Below, piece by piece: positions 13,849 through 25,262 of a DNA stretch of 64,000 nt. The DNA is taken from assembly GCF_963576545.1 (NCBI RefSeq), contig NC_083647.1:6675007-6739006 (forward strand). Reading direction: 5' to 3'. This DNA is from Limanda limanda. Lineage: Eukaryota; Chordata; Actinopteri; Pleuronectiformes; Pleuronectidae. The position numbers were made by a program, and so were the translations under genes. How positions within the stretch are numbered: the stretch's first letter is position 1; every line of letters starts with the position of its first letter. Under the pieces are notes generated by a model. It saw only the letters and a list, made by a program, of their open reading frames with translations, was not told the origin of the DNA and searched no databases.

Positions 13849-14258
13849 ATGAATGAGATGCGAGGGACGTTCACTGTCTCCCGGAGAAATGAACACTCTG
13901 TGTTTTTTAGTAAAGAAAGACGTGAATTATATTTGTTCGCAAGTCATAATGACTGGTTTTGTTATTTTCACTTTACATTTACACTTAATTTACAGTAAAG
14001 TAAACCTCTATTAAATACAGTACAACATGACAGTTTGTATGGTTTGAAATTGTCATTTATTATCACACTGGCTTTTAATTATCACGGAAAACAATTACAC
14101 TGCACTAAACTTTAATGTAAAGTTGTGTTAATGTAAAGTGAAAATAACAAAACCAGTCTGTATGACTTGTGAACGAATATAATTCACGTCTCTCTATACT
14201 AAAAACACAGAGTGTTAATTTCTCCGGGAGACAGTGAACGTCCCTCGCATCTCACTCA
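13849..14258. repeat. Long inverted repeat inside the hAT element
   Basis: Arms at about 13849-13996 and 14110-14258 are reverse complements. The outer 36 bases (13855-13890 versus 14218-14253) match perfectly; the inner part has scattered mismatches. The spacer is about 113 bp and AT-rich. A transcript across it would fold into a long hairpin. Confidence 0.9.
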
Positions 14259-14266
14259 CACACACA

Positions 14267-14343
<77 letters not shown>

Positions 14344-14373
14344 ACAGACACACACACACACACACACACACAC
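14255..14373. repeat. (CA)n microsatellite inside the hAT element
   Basis: About 119 bp of CA with a few interruptions (ACTC, ATACACACAGAC). It begins at the outer edge of the right arm of the inverted repeat. Confidence 0.97.
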
Positions 14374-14400
14374 CTGGTGTGGAAATAAATTTAAAAAATA

Positions 14401-14419
14401 AAAAAAAAAAAAAAAAAAA
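14401..14419. repeat. Poly-A run
   Basis: A run of 19 consecutive A residues shortly after the CA tract, inside the hAT element. Confidence 0.9.
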
Positions 14420-14576
14420 TTCAAAGTTAAAAAAGAAAGTTATGTTGAACCAGCCCACTTCCGGGTTAAACCACACCCACTTCCTGGTTAGGCCCCGCCC
14501 ACTCCGAGTACGGATACGGATAATTCATATGGTTAACAGATACAGATACAGATAATGCTGTACTCGCTCATCCCTA

Positions 14577-14584
14577 GTTATTTG
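14577..14584. repeat. Right target-site duplication of the hAT element (GTTATTTG)
   Basis: Identical to the 8 bp immediately before the element at 13541-13548. Confidence 0.9.
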
Positions 14585-14650
14585 CTTGTTTATCTGCTTC
14601 TGCTTCCTCTAATTGCTTTGGAAGAAAATACTTTGGATTCATTTCTTAAT

Positions 14651-15275
14651 GTGCAAGATAAGATAAGAAAAAACAATCCTTTATTAGTCCCACTATGGGG
14701 ACATTGTGTTACAGCAGCAAAGGGGAATGTATATATAATAGTCTTGGACACGTTTTGCAATTTTAACTTGACTGATGTTCTGATTTACCTTTGCCCCACC
14801 CCTTTATGTGACATCAGCCCCATGCAGTCATGTGATTTCATTCACTTGACATCCATGTTAAACGATGAAAAAGTGCTATTGACCAAATTTGGTTAGGACA
14901 AGAAATAAACAGACTGAAGCTTAGGCTCCTCATTTTAACCAATGCCCCAGATTAGAATATATACAGTACATCTGTATTACACATATGTGAAAATTAAACT
15001 TCACAAATCCAAAACAATTAGGATTGATACCTGATTGTTGAACACGTATATAGTATAATGGGAGCAGTACTGATTGTCCAGTCTTACAGCAGCAGGAAGA
15101 AAATACCTACAATACCTCTACCCAGTGGTGTGATGGTGTCCTGCAGAAGGTGTAAGTGCTTGTTCAAAGCTTTGGTATGATGTTCCTCTGTCCTACCACT
15201 GCCACATGGTAGAGGGGGTACCCTGTGACTGAGTTGGCCCTCCAAATGAGTTCATCAAGTCTCTCACTGTCTCCT
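14651..15275. repeat. Degraded teleost interspersed repeat, two blocks
   Basis: Block 1 (about 14651-14730) has GATAAGATAAGA, CCTTTATTAGTCCCACTATG and TTACAGCAGCAAAGGGGAA, a well-known start of a fish interspersed repeat. Block 2 (about 15068-15275) has GATTGTCCAGTCTTACAGCA, then TACCTCTACC and TGGTGTCCTGCAGAAGGTG, the usual downstream part of the same kind of repeat. The family name and the class (LINE-derived or not) are uncertain. It is heavily mutated and non-coding. Confidence 0.5.
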
Positions 15276-15278
15276 TTC

Positions 15279-15345
15279 AGTAGTGGTGGCAGATAACATA
15301 GTACATGTACCTTTTCAAGTATCTGTACTTTACTGCACGTCTACA
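15279..15345. repeat. Possible fragment of a TACTTTACTC-type fish repeat
   Basis: CAGTAGTGGTGGCAGATAAC followed by AGTACATGTACC and CTGTACTTTACTGC resembles a common fish repeat whose consensus alternates CAGTGGTGGAAAGTAACTAA and AGTACTGTACTTTA motifs. Short and diverged. Confidence 0.3.
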
Positions 15346-15455
15346 GCAGCAGCATCACTGATGAAGAATCATGTGAATTGGATTCAGAAGAGGCAAATTC
15401 TCATCCATAAGAATTTAATTGACTGTTGTCTACACTCAGAAAGCCCATTCACATT

Positions 15456-15475
15456 ACTTACTTACTTACTTACAT
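15456..15475. repeat. (TTAC)n tetranucleotide run
   Basis: About five units of TTAC/CTTA in a row. Confidence 0.85.
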
Positions 15476-15479
15476 TTTT

Positions 15480-18400
15480 AATCAAGTAGAACAGGTGGTG
15501 CTTTTATTTTTTCTTGAGTGCATTTTTTGGCCATTTATTTCTCCTCTTACTTTCCCTAAATGCACATACGCAAAAGCAGGAAAGTGTTTCTCTTCTTCGG
15601 TAGCGCCAAATTTACGTCAAACTTCAGCTATACCAGGTCAAACCCAGCTTGATTTGCTTGCCTTGACAGCACACCACTGATATGTGCACTCTATGTACAT
15701 CATGATAAACCACAAGGTCCATCATGTTGTTTAGCCACAATGAGAAGCGTTATCATCAAAGCTCTTCAGCATGTCATCCAATTGCATCAGTTCCTTCAGT
15801 GCTTCCTCCTCTCCGATCCGGTCTCCTCTCATCATGCCTGCGCTCCTTTATCAGCCTTGAGCCTGAAAATGTGCGTGTGATGCTTCAAAACAAAATGCTG
15901 TTTCTGCTGCTTTCAGGTAATTAAACCCTGCTATTTCCTATCGTGTCAGAGTTACAGTGTGCTCAGTGCTGATTGAGGCTAATTCTTGTAACAGAGCACT
16001 GATGAGCAGCTGGATATTTTCCTGCACTATTAATTACAGAACAGCTATTTTGTATCAGGGTCTTTGTCTGCACCTGCTGATTTTAAGTACTTGTTAAAAT
16101 AGCTGCTATTTAAAAAGCCCCAAACCAAAGTAAATAATTTGGAGGGAAAGAGCCCATGGTAATACTTTGGAAAGTGATTCCACAGCTGTATGAATAATGT
16201 ACATCTGAGTAGTTTAATATAAAATGTAATCTTATGATCAAGTGTATTATTATGAAAACTGTATCTGTTACTTCTGCATGAATTTCTCCATTTGATATTT
16301 ATACGAGGCCACCTCTGTCTTATAAAACAATGGCGGCCATGTGAGAGCTTGGAAGCAAACAAACAGCCAGCCAATTCTTCAACTGCAAAGCCAAAAAACT
16401 GCAAGACTATACGCCCTAATTCCCTGAGCCAAACCTCTACAGTATGTTATATAATAAACAACGCCAATAGCCTGAGGGCACGTTGAAACAGACACCAACA
16501 ACCTCATTCCTGCTTAAAGTTAGAAAGAAAATAAAGAAAGCCGGTTGTGTGTACTGCAACAGACGTCTCTATGGTTTGTATCAATTACCATTTCTAATTA
16601 AATATGGATACATTATCTACTGTTTAGGGAATTATTTATTGGAAATTAGAGGCTGGCAGTAATTGCATCGCCTTGTTTAAACCCCCAGCCCTGGTGGTAG
16701 GATTAATAAAACAATTTTAAGTGATAAACCACTGAGAGATATTAATATTGTTCTATCAAAAAGAAATGCTGTTCACTCACTTTACACAACTTCTGGTTGG
16801 CAGAAGTGGCCTTAAGGTAATAGAAGCAAGGCACCGCTGTAGTGAACAGGGCACTTAACCCTAACTTAAGCCCCACGCTTCATGGAACATTCCCTGCGGT
16901 AATGCCCAGATGATGTACCGTTGTATGTGGGCTGTGTCAGAATAAACTGGTAAGTCAGCATAGGCATCTGGATGACATCCTGCAAAGCCAGAAGGTTGCT
17001 GGTGCTAGCACCACTAATATTAGCCACGTTCTACAAACCCGTTTGACATTACTTGCCAAGCAAGCGCAGCTCATCAGGGAAATGATTACTAATTACTTTT
17101 AGACGAGTCAAAAATGAATTTAAGTTGGAAAAGGCTGATAAATATTAAAGTGCGTAACTTCTAATTCGAAAAACTTATTTTAGTTCCTTCTCTACATTTT
17201 TATATAGCACAACCTACAGCATAAACTTTAAATATTCACACCGTGCATAAGGGACAAAAAGAGCTAATAAAGAATACCGCTGGTTTATTTGGGCTTTAGA
17301 GAGCTCATTAAAGTCACAAATTTCTTTGAGGTTGAGTCGTCTGAACTTTGCTTTGATTTTGTGAAATCCAGATGCTAAAAACCATGTTTTCCAAAATCCC
17401 CCTTTTAAGATTTTGTTTCCGTGAAATATTTAGGCAGAATCGTACTCCTCGAGTTTATGCCCCAGCCACATTTCTTCTCTCTACATCAAGTACAGTGAGT
17501 CATTTTGTCTACTTGGCTTGAGAGGCAAATTTGAAAGCCTGGAAAGAAACATCCTTTCTGTTGGTGTCATCATTTTCAGCACAAAGTCTCACACTAGTTC
17601 ACTAGTTCATGTACTGTACTGGTGTAGACAAGAACACAAGAACTGTTCCATAATAGTTCCTAGTTAAAACTCTTCAGATTCAAGTCTCTGGCATAAAATC
17701 AACTTTATAAATATTACATTAACATGCATGTATGTTCACTTCATGTTCACTTTATTTACTTGAGCATTCAACAGATTTTTGGAGACCAATGCCAATACTG
17801 ACAAAAATGTCTGACAACAATATATCTGATATATTTGTGTTCAATGTCAATATGTTTTATCAAAACTCCTTATGACAAATAAATGTAAGTGATGCTTCAT
17901 ATTTCGTATGTAACTATTAATTTAAAAAAAAAACAGAATCCCAACCAAATATATATAAGTTAAATTAAGATTTTTTTTCTTTAAATAAAATAAAAATACA
18001 TACATTATTATTATGATTTTGTGTCAATACAAAATATTAATATAAATTATGATTTAACAGTTGTTAAAGGTCCTACAAGGAGAGCGCAGTGTAACTGTTT
18101 GTTTGCAACTGTAACTACATGTGTGTCTCATTTCTCTCCAAAGAGGATGTGATGAAATCTCATCTCTTTCTGACATTTAATTAGTCTTAGTTCACTATGC
18201 ACTATAGTTTTATTTTTCAGCTGAAACCAAGTTCGCAGTCAACTTTGTTATTCTTTAGCCTTTAGCTTAGCCTTTAGCTTAGGCTTGCTTCCCCTGCTTC
18301 TGTTTCCTTTCCCTTCGCCTAAACATATGCTTTTCCAGCCCGACTGTTTGAAATCCTTTCTCTGACTTTGCAGGTAAATTTGCAAATTAAAATTGCCATG

Positions 18401-19560
18401 ACCATATAAGTATTTTCTTACCATTATATTATTTTAGTTTTCATATTAGAACTATACATACAACAGAAACACAAGCTGAGAATAAGGAGATATCACATTT
18501 ACGGGACCACCCCACGTGTCTCCTACCGCATATCTTCCCTTAATGTCATCCATAATGAATGAGTTTGACAGTGCATGTTTTATCCAAATGTTATCTATTC
18601 CCTTTCAGTTAGACTCCGTGTCATTCCATTTAACAGGGACATGTCATCAGCAGGCTGAAAGAAGAACTACTTCACGCTCTAAGAATAATTAGTTGACACT
18701 TATCATTTTGATCCATTTGTACAGATCTAATCCTGCACAGAAATGAGTACAAGGATGGCTGCTGTCTATCTCTCTTGTATCTACTACAATAAACTCAGAT
18801 ACCGGAATATCAGATTAGAAACCTCTTTGATCCCCTAAATTTGTTCAAAGTAAGTTGGAGGGAAACCGTGCAAATGCGTACAAATTTTCAGAACTACAGA
18901 TTTAGTTTGATTAAGAATGAAGCTCGCAGTGAAAATCAAGATCAGCCCCACAAAAGATTTTATCTTATAGGTGAAGACTGAGTTGTGTAAGAACCCAGAC
19001 TTGTACATCCAACAGACAAAAAAAAAAATAATGCTAAGATAGGAATCTGTATGTGCTTTTTCATAAATTAGAATTTGTCGTGCACTTTCTCAAACAATCC
19101 CGATGGAAAAACATCAAACAGTGCAGTGGATCTGATCCTGTCATTTCTATAATTCCTTTGTCAAATCTTTATGCCGATTCCTGCCTGCATTGTTTGTCCA
19201 TCGTCATAGCTGAAAGCATTACATGGAGTGTAATATCATATTTCATGGTCTTCATATGCTAGGAGTAGAAAACAACAAAGCGATTTTTGAACTTTTTCAT
19301 TTGAAATGTATAGATGAAGATTACTGTGTGTGCTTTGTGGATAAATACTGACTTTCCCTCAATAAAAAGAAGACAAAGTCTGCTTGAAAAGTTGCAAAAA
19401 GTCGCTGGGTGAAATCATTTCAGACATTGGCCATTGTCTCAGCCAGTTGTTGCCCTCTAATCTGTTCGCTACCATAACGTATTTTAATTTTAATTTAATT
19501 CTAAACAAAGCTGTTTAATTTTTTTGTTGTGTAGGAAGGGAACAAGTAAGAACCTGAATG
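15480..19560. other. Intron, no recognised element
   Basis: AT-rich. A 119-codon minus-strand frame at 16045-16404 contains LWNHFPKYY, faintly like LINE ORF2 C-termini, but I cannot support it. A 13-bp direct duplication (TTAGCCTTTAGCT-like) sits near 18254-18285. The stretch 17880-18060 is extremely AT-rich. Confidence 0.5.
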
Positions 19561-19786
19561 TCCCTCAGTGGAGTGCATACCTCCAACAAGCCCAACAGTC
19601 CACTTAAATTTAATCAAGCTGCCACACATTTCCAAACTCCTAATCTGGATCTGCATCAAAACTTAAGGTGCTCTGCCCTGATCATTATACTGTTCTTATT
19701 TCCACCAAGTTTCATGGAAATCCATTCAGTTGTTATTGCTTAATCATACTTATAATCAAACCAACAAATACACCTTAGCTGAGGTA
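19561..19786 (+). repeat. Teleost interspersed repeat with CACCTTAGCTGAGGTA-type end, copy 1
   Basis: Contains AACAAGCCCAACAGTCCACT, TCTGGATCTGCATCAAAA, CCACCAAGTTTCATGGAAAT and CATTCAGTTGTTATTGCTTA, and ends with CCAACAAATACACC and an imperfect hairpin (ACCTTAGCTGAGGT). This is the order of motifs in a very common fish repeat whose intact end reads ACCTCCTTGGCGGAGGT. Family name not certain; it carries no gene. Confidence 0.6.
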
Positions 19787-21066
19787 AAACAGCAAACGAA
19801 GTACAGCTCATTGCATCTATATCAAACGATTGCAATGGAAATTTCATGATCAATGTATATTCTCATGAATTACTGTGATCAAACCTATTTACTTCATATG
19901 TGAGAAGTAAAGTATGAGACTCAGCATAGGTTTAGCATTAGAAAATATTAGCTTCAACCAGCAGGTATAAAACACTGATGTTTCCTTACCCCTGTGCTCA
20001 TTAGTGCATCTCATGCATTTGAATGCGCTGAGACCAACTGCAGGTGCTGATTTAAACTTGCAGAAAACCAGCATTGACTTTGCTCTTTATTTAAAAGAAA
20101 TCCCCTCAGCAGTCACTTCCAAGCTGGTTGAATGAGAGGTGTGACTGTGTGACTTTGCACTCAAAGGGCACAACTGGGGACTCTTCTACAGGAAGTAGTT
20201 AAAGTTTGTTCTAAAAGTGGCTAGCATTGAAAAAGTAAATCACTAAAGCAACAATGCAATAAACACCCCATGTAATAGAACTGCCAATGGTGTAACTTTA
20301 CCACACTACATGGTGTTCAGCTTTTCAATGTGTGATCAGTAACATGATCAGTCACAGACTTTCGTTGTTGCAATCCCACCAAGGCGGTTTTCTTTTTCAA
20401 TGAATAAAAATGAACAGCCAATTTCCAGGCAATAATTCCGCCTAACTCAGGTACATAAATGCTTTTAGCGGGGCTGAATATGAGAGTATAAAATTGGAAA
20501 TCACTTTTGCAGTTGGAGAGAAGGAGAGAAGTGGGCAAAAGTGGATGCTAGAGGCCATGTGGTGGAGAAGCAGTTGAGAGCGAGAAGATAATGAACATAT
20601 GTGGGAGTGAAGCTCAAGTAGTAACTGCTTAAAGGGAAGTTACCCCCAGGATGAGAGGGCCTTAACAACCATCTGTTTCTCTAACAGATCCAAGGTAGTG
20701 GGAGACTATCTATGCAAACATCCCTCAACTTTGCATTGAGTTTGGTCATGGGAAATAAATAAACAGATAAAATTAACCCAAAACTATTAAATTCAAAGCG
20801 GCTCAACAACAGGAATCTGTCACATCACAGACTTATTTCCAGCCTGCTAGGTCAGAGACGGCGATATCTCCAGCCAACTCCAGCCAAGCAGGGTGAGGTG
20901 AAGGCGTTGAAGGTGGCCCCCATATAGCGGTGAGTTGCCCCCTGATTTTTCACACTGCGCATCAGGGAAATTGACCCCTAACCATGCATGTAGGGGACGA
21001 GGTATCACAAACTCAATGCAGCTTACGTTAAGTGCTTCAGGCTCAGGTTGGGTTCAGAGGTTCAAG
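19787..21066. other. Intron, no recognised element
   Basis: No exon, repeat family or long open frame that I can support. 20860-21060 is somewhat GC-richer but has no identifiable content. Confidence 0.5.
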
Positions 21067-21500
21067 GGATTGATCAACCAGAAATATAAATGAATAATCG
21101 AATCACCCCTACGCCGATGGGTGGGTGGGTAAAGTGTTCGAGTCCACACAACACCTTCAGAGTGTCAGGGGTAAACAGTCGAAGACATTAATGTCCTCTT
21201 CTTCAGACGTAATAAAACAGAAAAAACACAACATGCCTCCGTACTGCTCGTGTGGTGTCATCCAAGTGTCCGGAAGTTCCGACATTTGTATTTGACTTGA
21301 AAAGACGTCAGGTTTCTGTATTGTTTTATTACATGAGCAGAAGGACTCACCATTGACTTCAATTGGATTGGATTGTGCTCTAAAAAAGCTAGCCCCCATA
21401 GACTCCAGAAGGGTTTTTTGGACCCCCCCCCCCCCATCTCAAGCTTTGATTTGCAAAAAATTTCCAAACTCCAATAAGACATTGTTTTGCTTATTCAGAT
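21067..21500 (+). repeat. Teleost interspersed repeat (GTGTTCGAGTCCACACAACA family), long copy
   Basis: Runs from TTGATCAACCAGAAATATAA through CACCCCTACGCCGATGGG, GTGTTCGAGTCCACA, GTGTCAGGGGTAAACAG, CATGCCTCCGTACTGCTCGT, GTGGTGTCATCCAAGTGTCC and CATTGACTTCAATTGG to TTCCAAACTCCAATAAGAC. These motifs occur in this order in a repeat I know from many fish genomes. A poly-C run of 14 at about 21422-21435 lies inside it. Open frames on the minus strand here (80 and 74 codons) are by-products. A second, shorter copy lies at 59431-59505. Confidence 0.6.
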
Positions 21501-21820
21501 GTGTTCAGAATGTTTCAGTATAAAATAAAACTAATGGAGTGGAAACCAGTTATAGTGATCATCCACAAATACCAATCAACAATTATTTGACAGAACAAAT
21601 CCTATACAAATACTGTCTAAATTATTAAAATTGTAGTTCAAATAAGTCGTTGGTTTGTGTTCAATTTGGCTCTTTTCATGCCTTACAGCATATGGAAAAA
21701 AATTTAAACTGTTGCAGCAGCTATTGCAAACGGTCGCTTTGACTTCCCTAACTCGTTTGTCCAAGGTTTTAGAACCGCCAGTGTGTAACAACTGTCCTGC
21801 TCTCCTGACATTAGTTCACA

Positions 21821-21832
21821 GTGTGTGTGTAT

Positions 21833-21863
<31 letters not shown>
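21821..21863. repeat. (GT)n microsatellite, imperfect
   Basis: GT run with two ATGT interruptions, followed by GCGCAAGG. Confidence 0.95.
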
Positions 21864-23148
21864 CGCAAGGTTGATGTGCGCGCTCATGCACCATGTGATA
21901 TCTTCCTCTCCTCAGGTCCTGTGGCTAAGCTTGTTATTTTGCCCTCATGTTCTTCTCTTGTGGTGTTGAATGGGCTCCTACTGTGTGTTACTATTGTCCG
22001 TACTCCCTCACAGCATCAGGTTGGTTGGGTGAGTGAAGTGTAATGTGTTCACCTTGACCACTGAGGCTTGGAGCAGGAGGGAAGTGGTGTAGTTCTATCT
22101 GTGTCAGTTGTCAATTTGAAGGGTTTAATATTCATGTAATGAATATACAAATGTCAAAGAGATGTTTATCTGTATTTGAAAGGAAGAAAAACATGTTTAT
22201 CGTAATCTTGAGGTTGTACTGATCAATTTAAACCAGAGAGACATGATCGCTGTGAGCAGTTTCCACTTTAAAATGAAGTGAATTAACATTTCTCCATCTC
22301 TGGTTGAGAGAACAGACATAAGAGTGCATGATGAGAGCACATCCTTTCTAATTTAAATTTTTTTTATCAGAAATAACTATTAAATTAATGAGCCATATAC
22401 AAGAGAACTTTCTTATACCATTACTGTGGATACATGTTATGGATGATCTGCCACGCCTCTGTCTTTTAGGATCCCAGCTCAGTATTCCCTCTTTAATGCA
22501 CGCCTCCAGGCAAATGAGAACCAAGGCAGGCCAAAAATTATAATAAATAAAAATATTTGTTTAAAAACTAAATGTTTTTAATTTTGCAGAGACATTTGAC
22601 TCTCTGGCTCGCTCGTTCCCTCTCCACCTCTTCCTCTTCACTGGCAGCACTGGGAGAAACCTGATGCATTGTTGGACTTTCAAAACATCCAGACATTTTT
22701 TATGATAATGGCAGGCAGACAGACCTAGTCATACAGTTTCAGCTTTAGCAGTACATGCTCTTAAATCTATTGTGCATTATGGCAGTGAGTGAGTGTGCCC
22801 TTCAAAGGACTTAGAACTAAGCTACAAGGATTTTGTGTTTTTGAGTGCCTCGTGTTTTTCCGCTCGTTGTGCCATGTGATTGTTTTTTTATTGTTGTTTT
22901 TTGGTGAGTACCACCTGGCCTGAATAATGCAGTCCATCTTGTGCATTTAGATTTTCAAGGTTTTGGACATTAATCCCCGCTGAGGCACCTTAATAACCAA
23001 AGTGCCATTCTACCAGATGGTAATGCTGACTGGTAGGTGCCCTGATTAGAGGTGATTATACAGCTGGAATGAGCCCACAAACTGATTACGAGGGGGCTGG
23101 CAAGAGAAACTCAGGAGAATGTCCACAGCAACCTATTCAGAAATATTC
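21864..23148. other. Intron, no recognised element; possible conserved patch near 22960-23060
   Basis: AT-rich to 22900. The stretch 22960-23060 has a mixed, motif-rich composition (TTAATAACCAAAGTGCC, GATGGTAATGC, CTGATTAGAGGTGATTA) of the kind seen in vertebrate non-coding conserved elements. This is only an impression from composition. Confidence 0.4.
23145..23148. repeat. Left 4-bp target duplication of the solo LTR (ATTC)
   Basis: Matches ATTC at 23687-23690. A 4-bp match is weak alone but falls exactly next to TG...CA ends. Confidence 0.65.
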
Positions 23149-23686
23149 TGTGATGGCCCAGCCTGTCAGCCGTGCCACACATGGCTGAGGACAGCCAGGC
23201 AGAGGCAATCCAGAGGCGTGGTGTTGGAGGGGCGGTACTACCCCAGGGGATCCTCCTGGAGAGCTCCTCCCCTCCCGGGTGTCTCTGATTGTCTCTCACA
23301 GGTGGACTGAATCAAGAGGCAATCAGGAGCCCTTTTAAAAACCAGAGGAAATGGGGACAGACTCTCTTGAGCCACTGAGGGAGTAGGAACCAGACGTTTT
23401 CACAAGGAGTCTCAGGGTAAGAGGCCAACGGCCTGCCTTTTGTCAGATGAAGAGGATTAACTGCTGTCTTTCTCTCTCGTCACCCCAGGAAGAGCTCGCT
23501 GGAGCCCCAGACCCCAACTGCCAGACCGGCAAAGCTATTTGAATTATCTTTATGCGCCCTCCTCCCTTTTCCCCCTCAGTTCTAAATAAACTCCTAATTT
23601 CTATTTACCATACACCCCTGCGTCTGACTGCTCTGTTTCCAGTTTGTATACCCACTGTTCTCCTCTTGCAAGGCCGGGCTCCCACA
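23149..23686 (+). mobile_element. Solo LTR of an LTR retrotransposon
   Basis: Begins TGTGATGGCCCAGCC and ends GGCCGGGCTCCCACA. The two ends are imperfect inverted repeats (11 of 15 positions) with the canonical TG...CA termini. The flanks carry ATTC on both sides (23145-23148 and 23687-23690), a 4-bp target duplication. Inside are a TATA-like TTTTAAAA at 23333-23340 and an AATAAA polyadenylation signal at 23585-23590, in the order expected of U3-R-U5 on the plus strand. It is GC-richer than its surroundings. No gag-pol sequence and no second LTR follow, so this is the product of recombination between the two LTRs of a former element. Most likely Gypsy-type, but that is inference. Confidence 0.75.
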
Positions 23687-23690
23687 ATTC
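23687..23690. repeat. Right 4-bp target duplication of the solo LTR (ATTC)
   Basis: Matches ATTC at 23145-23148. Confidence 0.65.
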
Positions 23691-24958
23691 GTTCTCACAT
23701 ACAGCCCCTGCAAATTTCATTTGCATGTCTGACAACTGCTTCTGATTGTTAGAAAACTAAGATTGCCAGCTAATATTACACTTACCATTCTGCTAATTGT
23801 TTTACCATGACAGAGTTGTGGTGTGCACACCAAATGTGGCACAGACAGGTAAAGTCACATAAAAACTGTCTTCATACAATTTGGATCAGTATCAGAATAT
23901 AGCACTTATACTATAAACTATATTATATGGTGACAAGAGCTTCAGACAGAAAAGCAGCTTGAGGTGATATTTTTGTTTGCATTTAAATATATTTATGCAG
24001 CCCCTGACCCTGAATCACAAAAGGGAGTATTCAGCAGAGATCATCAGGTTAATGCCAAATTATAAAGTCCAAACAACAAACCTCCATGCGGACACACAAT
24101 TTTTTTACCATCTGACAAATATTGGAGCTCCAATTCCTAAAATGGATCTCGCTTCAGATTGTGTGATGACACTTTCAAAGACCTTTTAAAAGTCTGAGTG
24201 TCTGAAATGACTCAAAGTCTGGGTCACACTGCCTCCTTAACCAGGTCAACCTTATTGAATTGTACATTTGGCTTCAGATCTCGTCTGGGACACTGACACT
24301 GGAGATACAGTTATATCACAAGAACAGGCAGGTGACCTTTAGACATAAAGACAGTTAGCACAAGATACATTCCAACATTTGTATTTTCACACATTTGACA
24401 CTCGGTTCTCAGTTAGTACTTTCTGGATAACCATCACTGATAAATGTATGCAGTACAAGCTTCTAGGGGGTAAATTACTTGGAGCACACATACGATTAAA
24501 TACTCCATGCAACCTAACATTGGAAATATATTCAAACATTCAGATTTGATATTATTTCCTTTACATTTGGACATTTTTCATCTGACATGTGTAATGACTC
24601 AAAAATGGCTGCAGACGATCTGAGACCGAACCACAACTCTTGTGTCACGCTTTGTATTCCCATTAAAAAGCCACTTCAGTTGAACACTTGACTAATGGAT
24701 CCATGGTTGGATGCCTCAAGGCTACAGATAAACTATTCAATATTTCTGATGCATAATTCTTTAAACGCTCAAAAGGCTGTCAAACTGTTAAATTAGCATA
24801 CTATTCCAGAATATTGACATTAGTCCCTTTATGTCTCCAGTCCACAGGCTAAAGTGCAGATTGTCAGGTCGTAGATTTAATAAAGAATTAAAGTCAGATT
24901 CAGTTTTTCAAGGCCACTAAACATTAGATGCACGTAAATGACTTTCTTCCACATTAAA
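23691..24958. other. Intron, no recognised element
   Basis: AT-rich anonymous sequence with no supportable exon, repeat or structured element. Confidence 0.55.
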
Positions 24959-25262
24959 CAAATCCATCCATCCATTTAGGGTTAGGGCTCTTGTTCTGTA
25001 AGTGTCACTGATGGAGCCGACCAGCGGGCCAATCCCTGCTAACACTTGATACCAGAAACAAACAACCATTCACCCTCATATGCACACCTACAATCAATTT
25101 CAAGACTCATATTCTACCAACTCCAAACGGCATATTTTACCCTAAAAAAACTGGTGCAAACATGGAGAAAACATGGAAACAATACACAAAGACCCAATCA
25201 GGATTCAAACAAAGCACTTCTATATCTATATCAAACTATCCTGCTGTGGGATGGGAAAACAT
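24959..25262 (-). mobile_element. Degraded teleost retroposon 3' region with (ATCC)n end
   Basis: Starts with AATCCATCCATCCATTTAGG, the reverse complement of a GGAT tail. It then shows ACAAACAACCATTCACCCTC, ATATGCACACCTACAATCAA and a GGAGAAAACATGGAAAC / GACCCAATCAGGATTCAAAC series. These follow the known order of a very common fish repeat (CAAACAACCATTCACACTCA..., GGAGAACATGCAAACTCCAC..., CCAGGATTCGAACC). The tail lies at the left, so the element is read on the minus strand. No coding capacity remains. Confidence 0.65.

Larger units (their letters stand above)
13549..14576. mobile_element. Non-autonomous hAT transposon with 8-bp target-site duplication
   Basis: The ends are TAGAGATGAGC at 13549 and GCTCATCCCTA ending at 14576, inverted repeats with one mismatch in the outer ten bases. 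They are flanked on both sides by GTTATTTG (13541-13548 and 14577-14584), an 8-bp duplication diagnostic of hAT-superfamily insertion. No transposase frame is present; the 1,028-bp element would need a partner transposase. Just inside the left end is a perfect 11-bp stem (13559-13569 with 13577-13587). The middle holds a ~150-bp inverted repeat and a long CA run. GAGTA/CGGATA motifs recur near both ends. Family name unknown to me. Confidence 0.88.

Noticed and set aside
13660..13998. 112-codon plus-strand frame
   Set aside because: It lies inside the non-autonomous hAT element, includes one arm of the inverted repeat and shows no transposase motif.
16800..17060. Possible SINE because of AGGGCACTTAACCCTAACTT
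   Set aside because: Only one short phrase is similar; no promoter boxes or tail could be found.
24959..25262. tRNA-like GGATTCAAAC motif
   Set aside because: It belongs to the interspersed repeat; no cloverleaf can be drawn.
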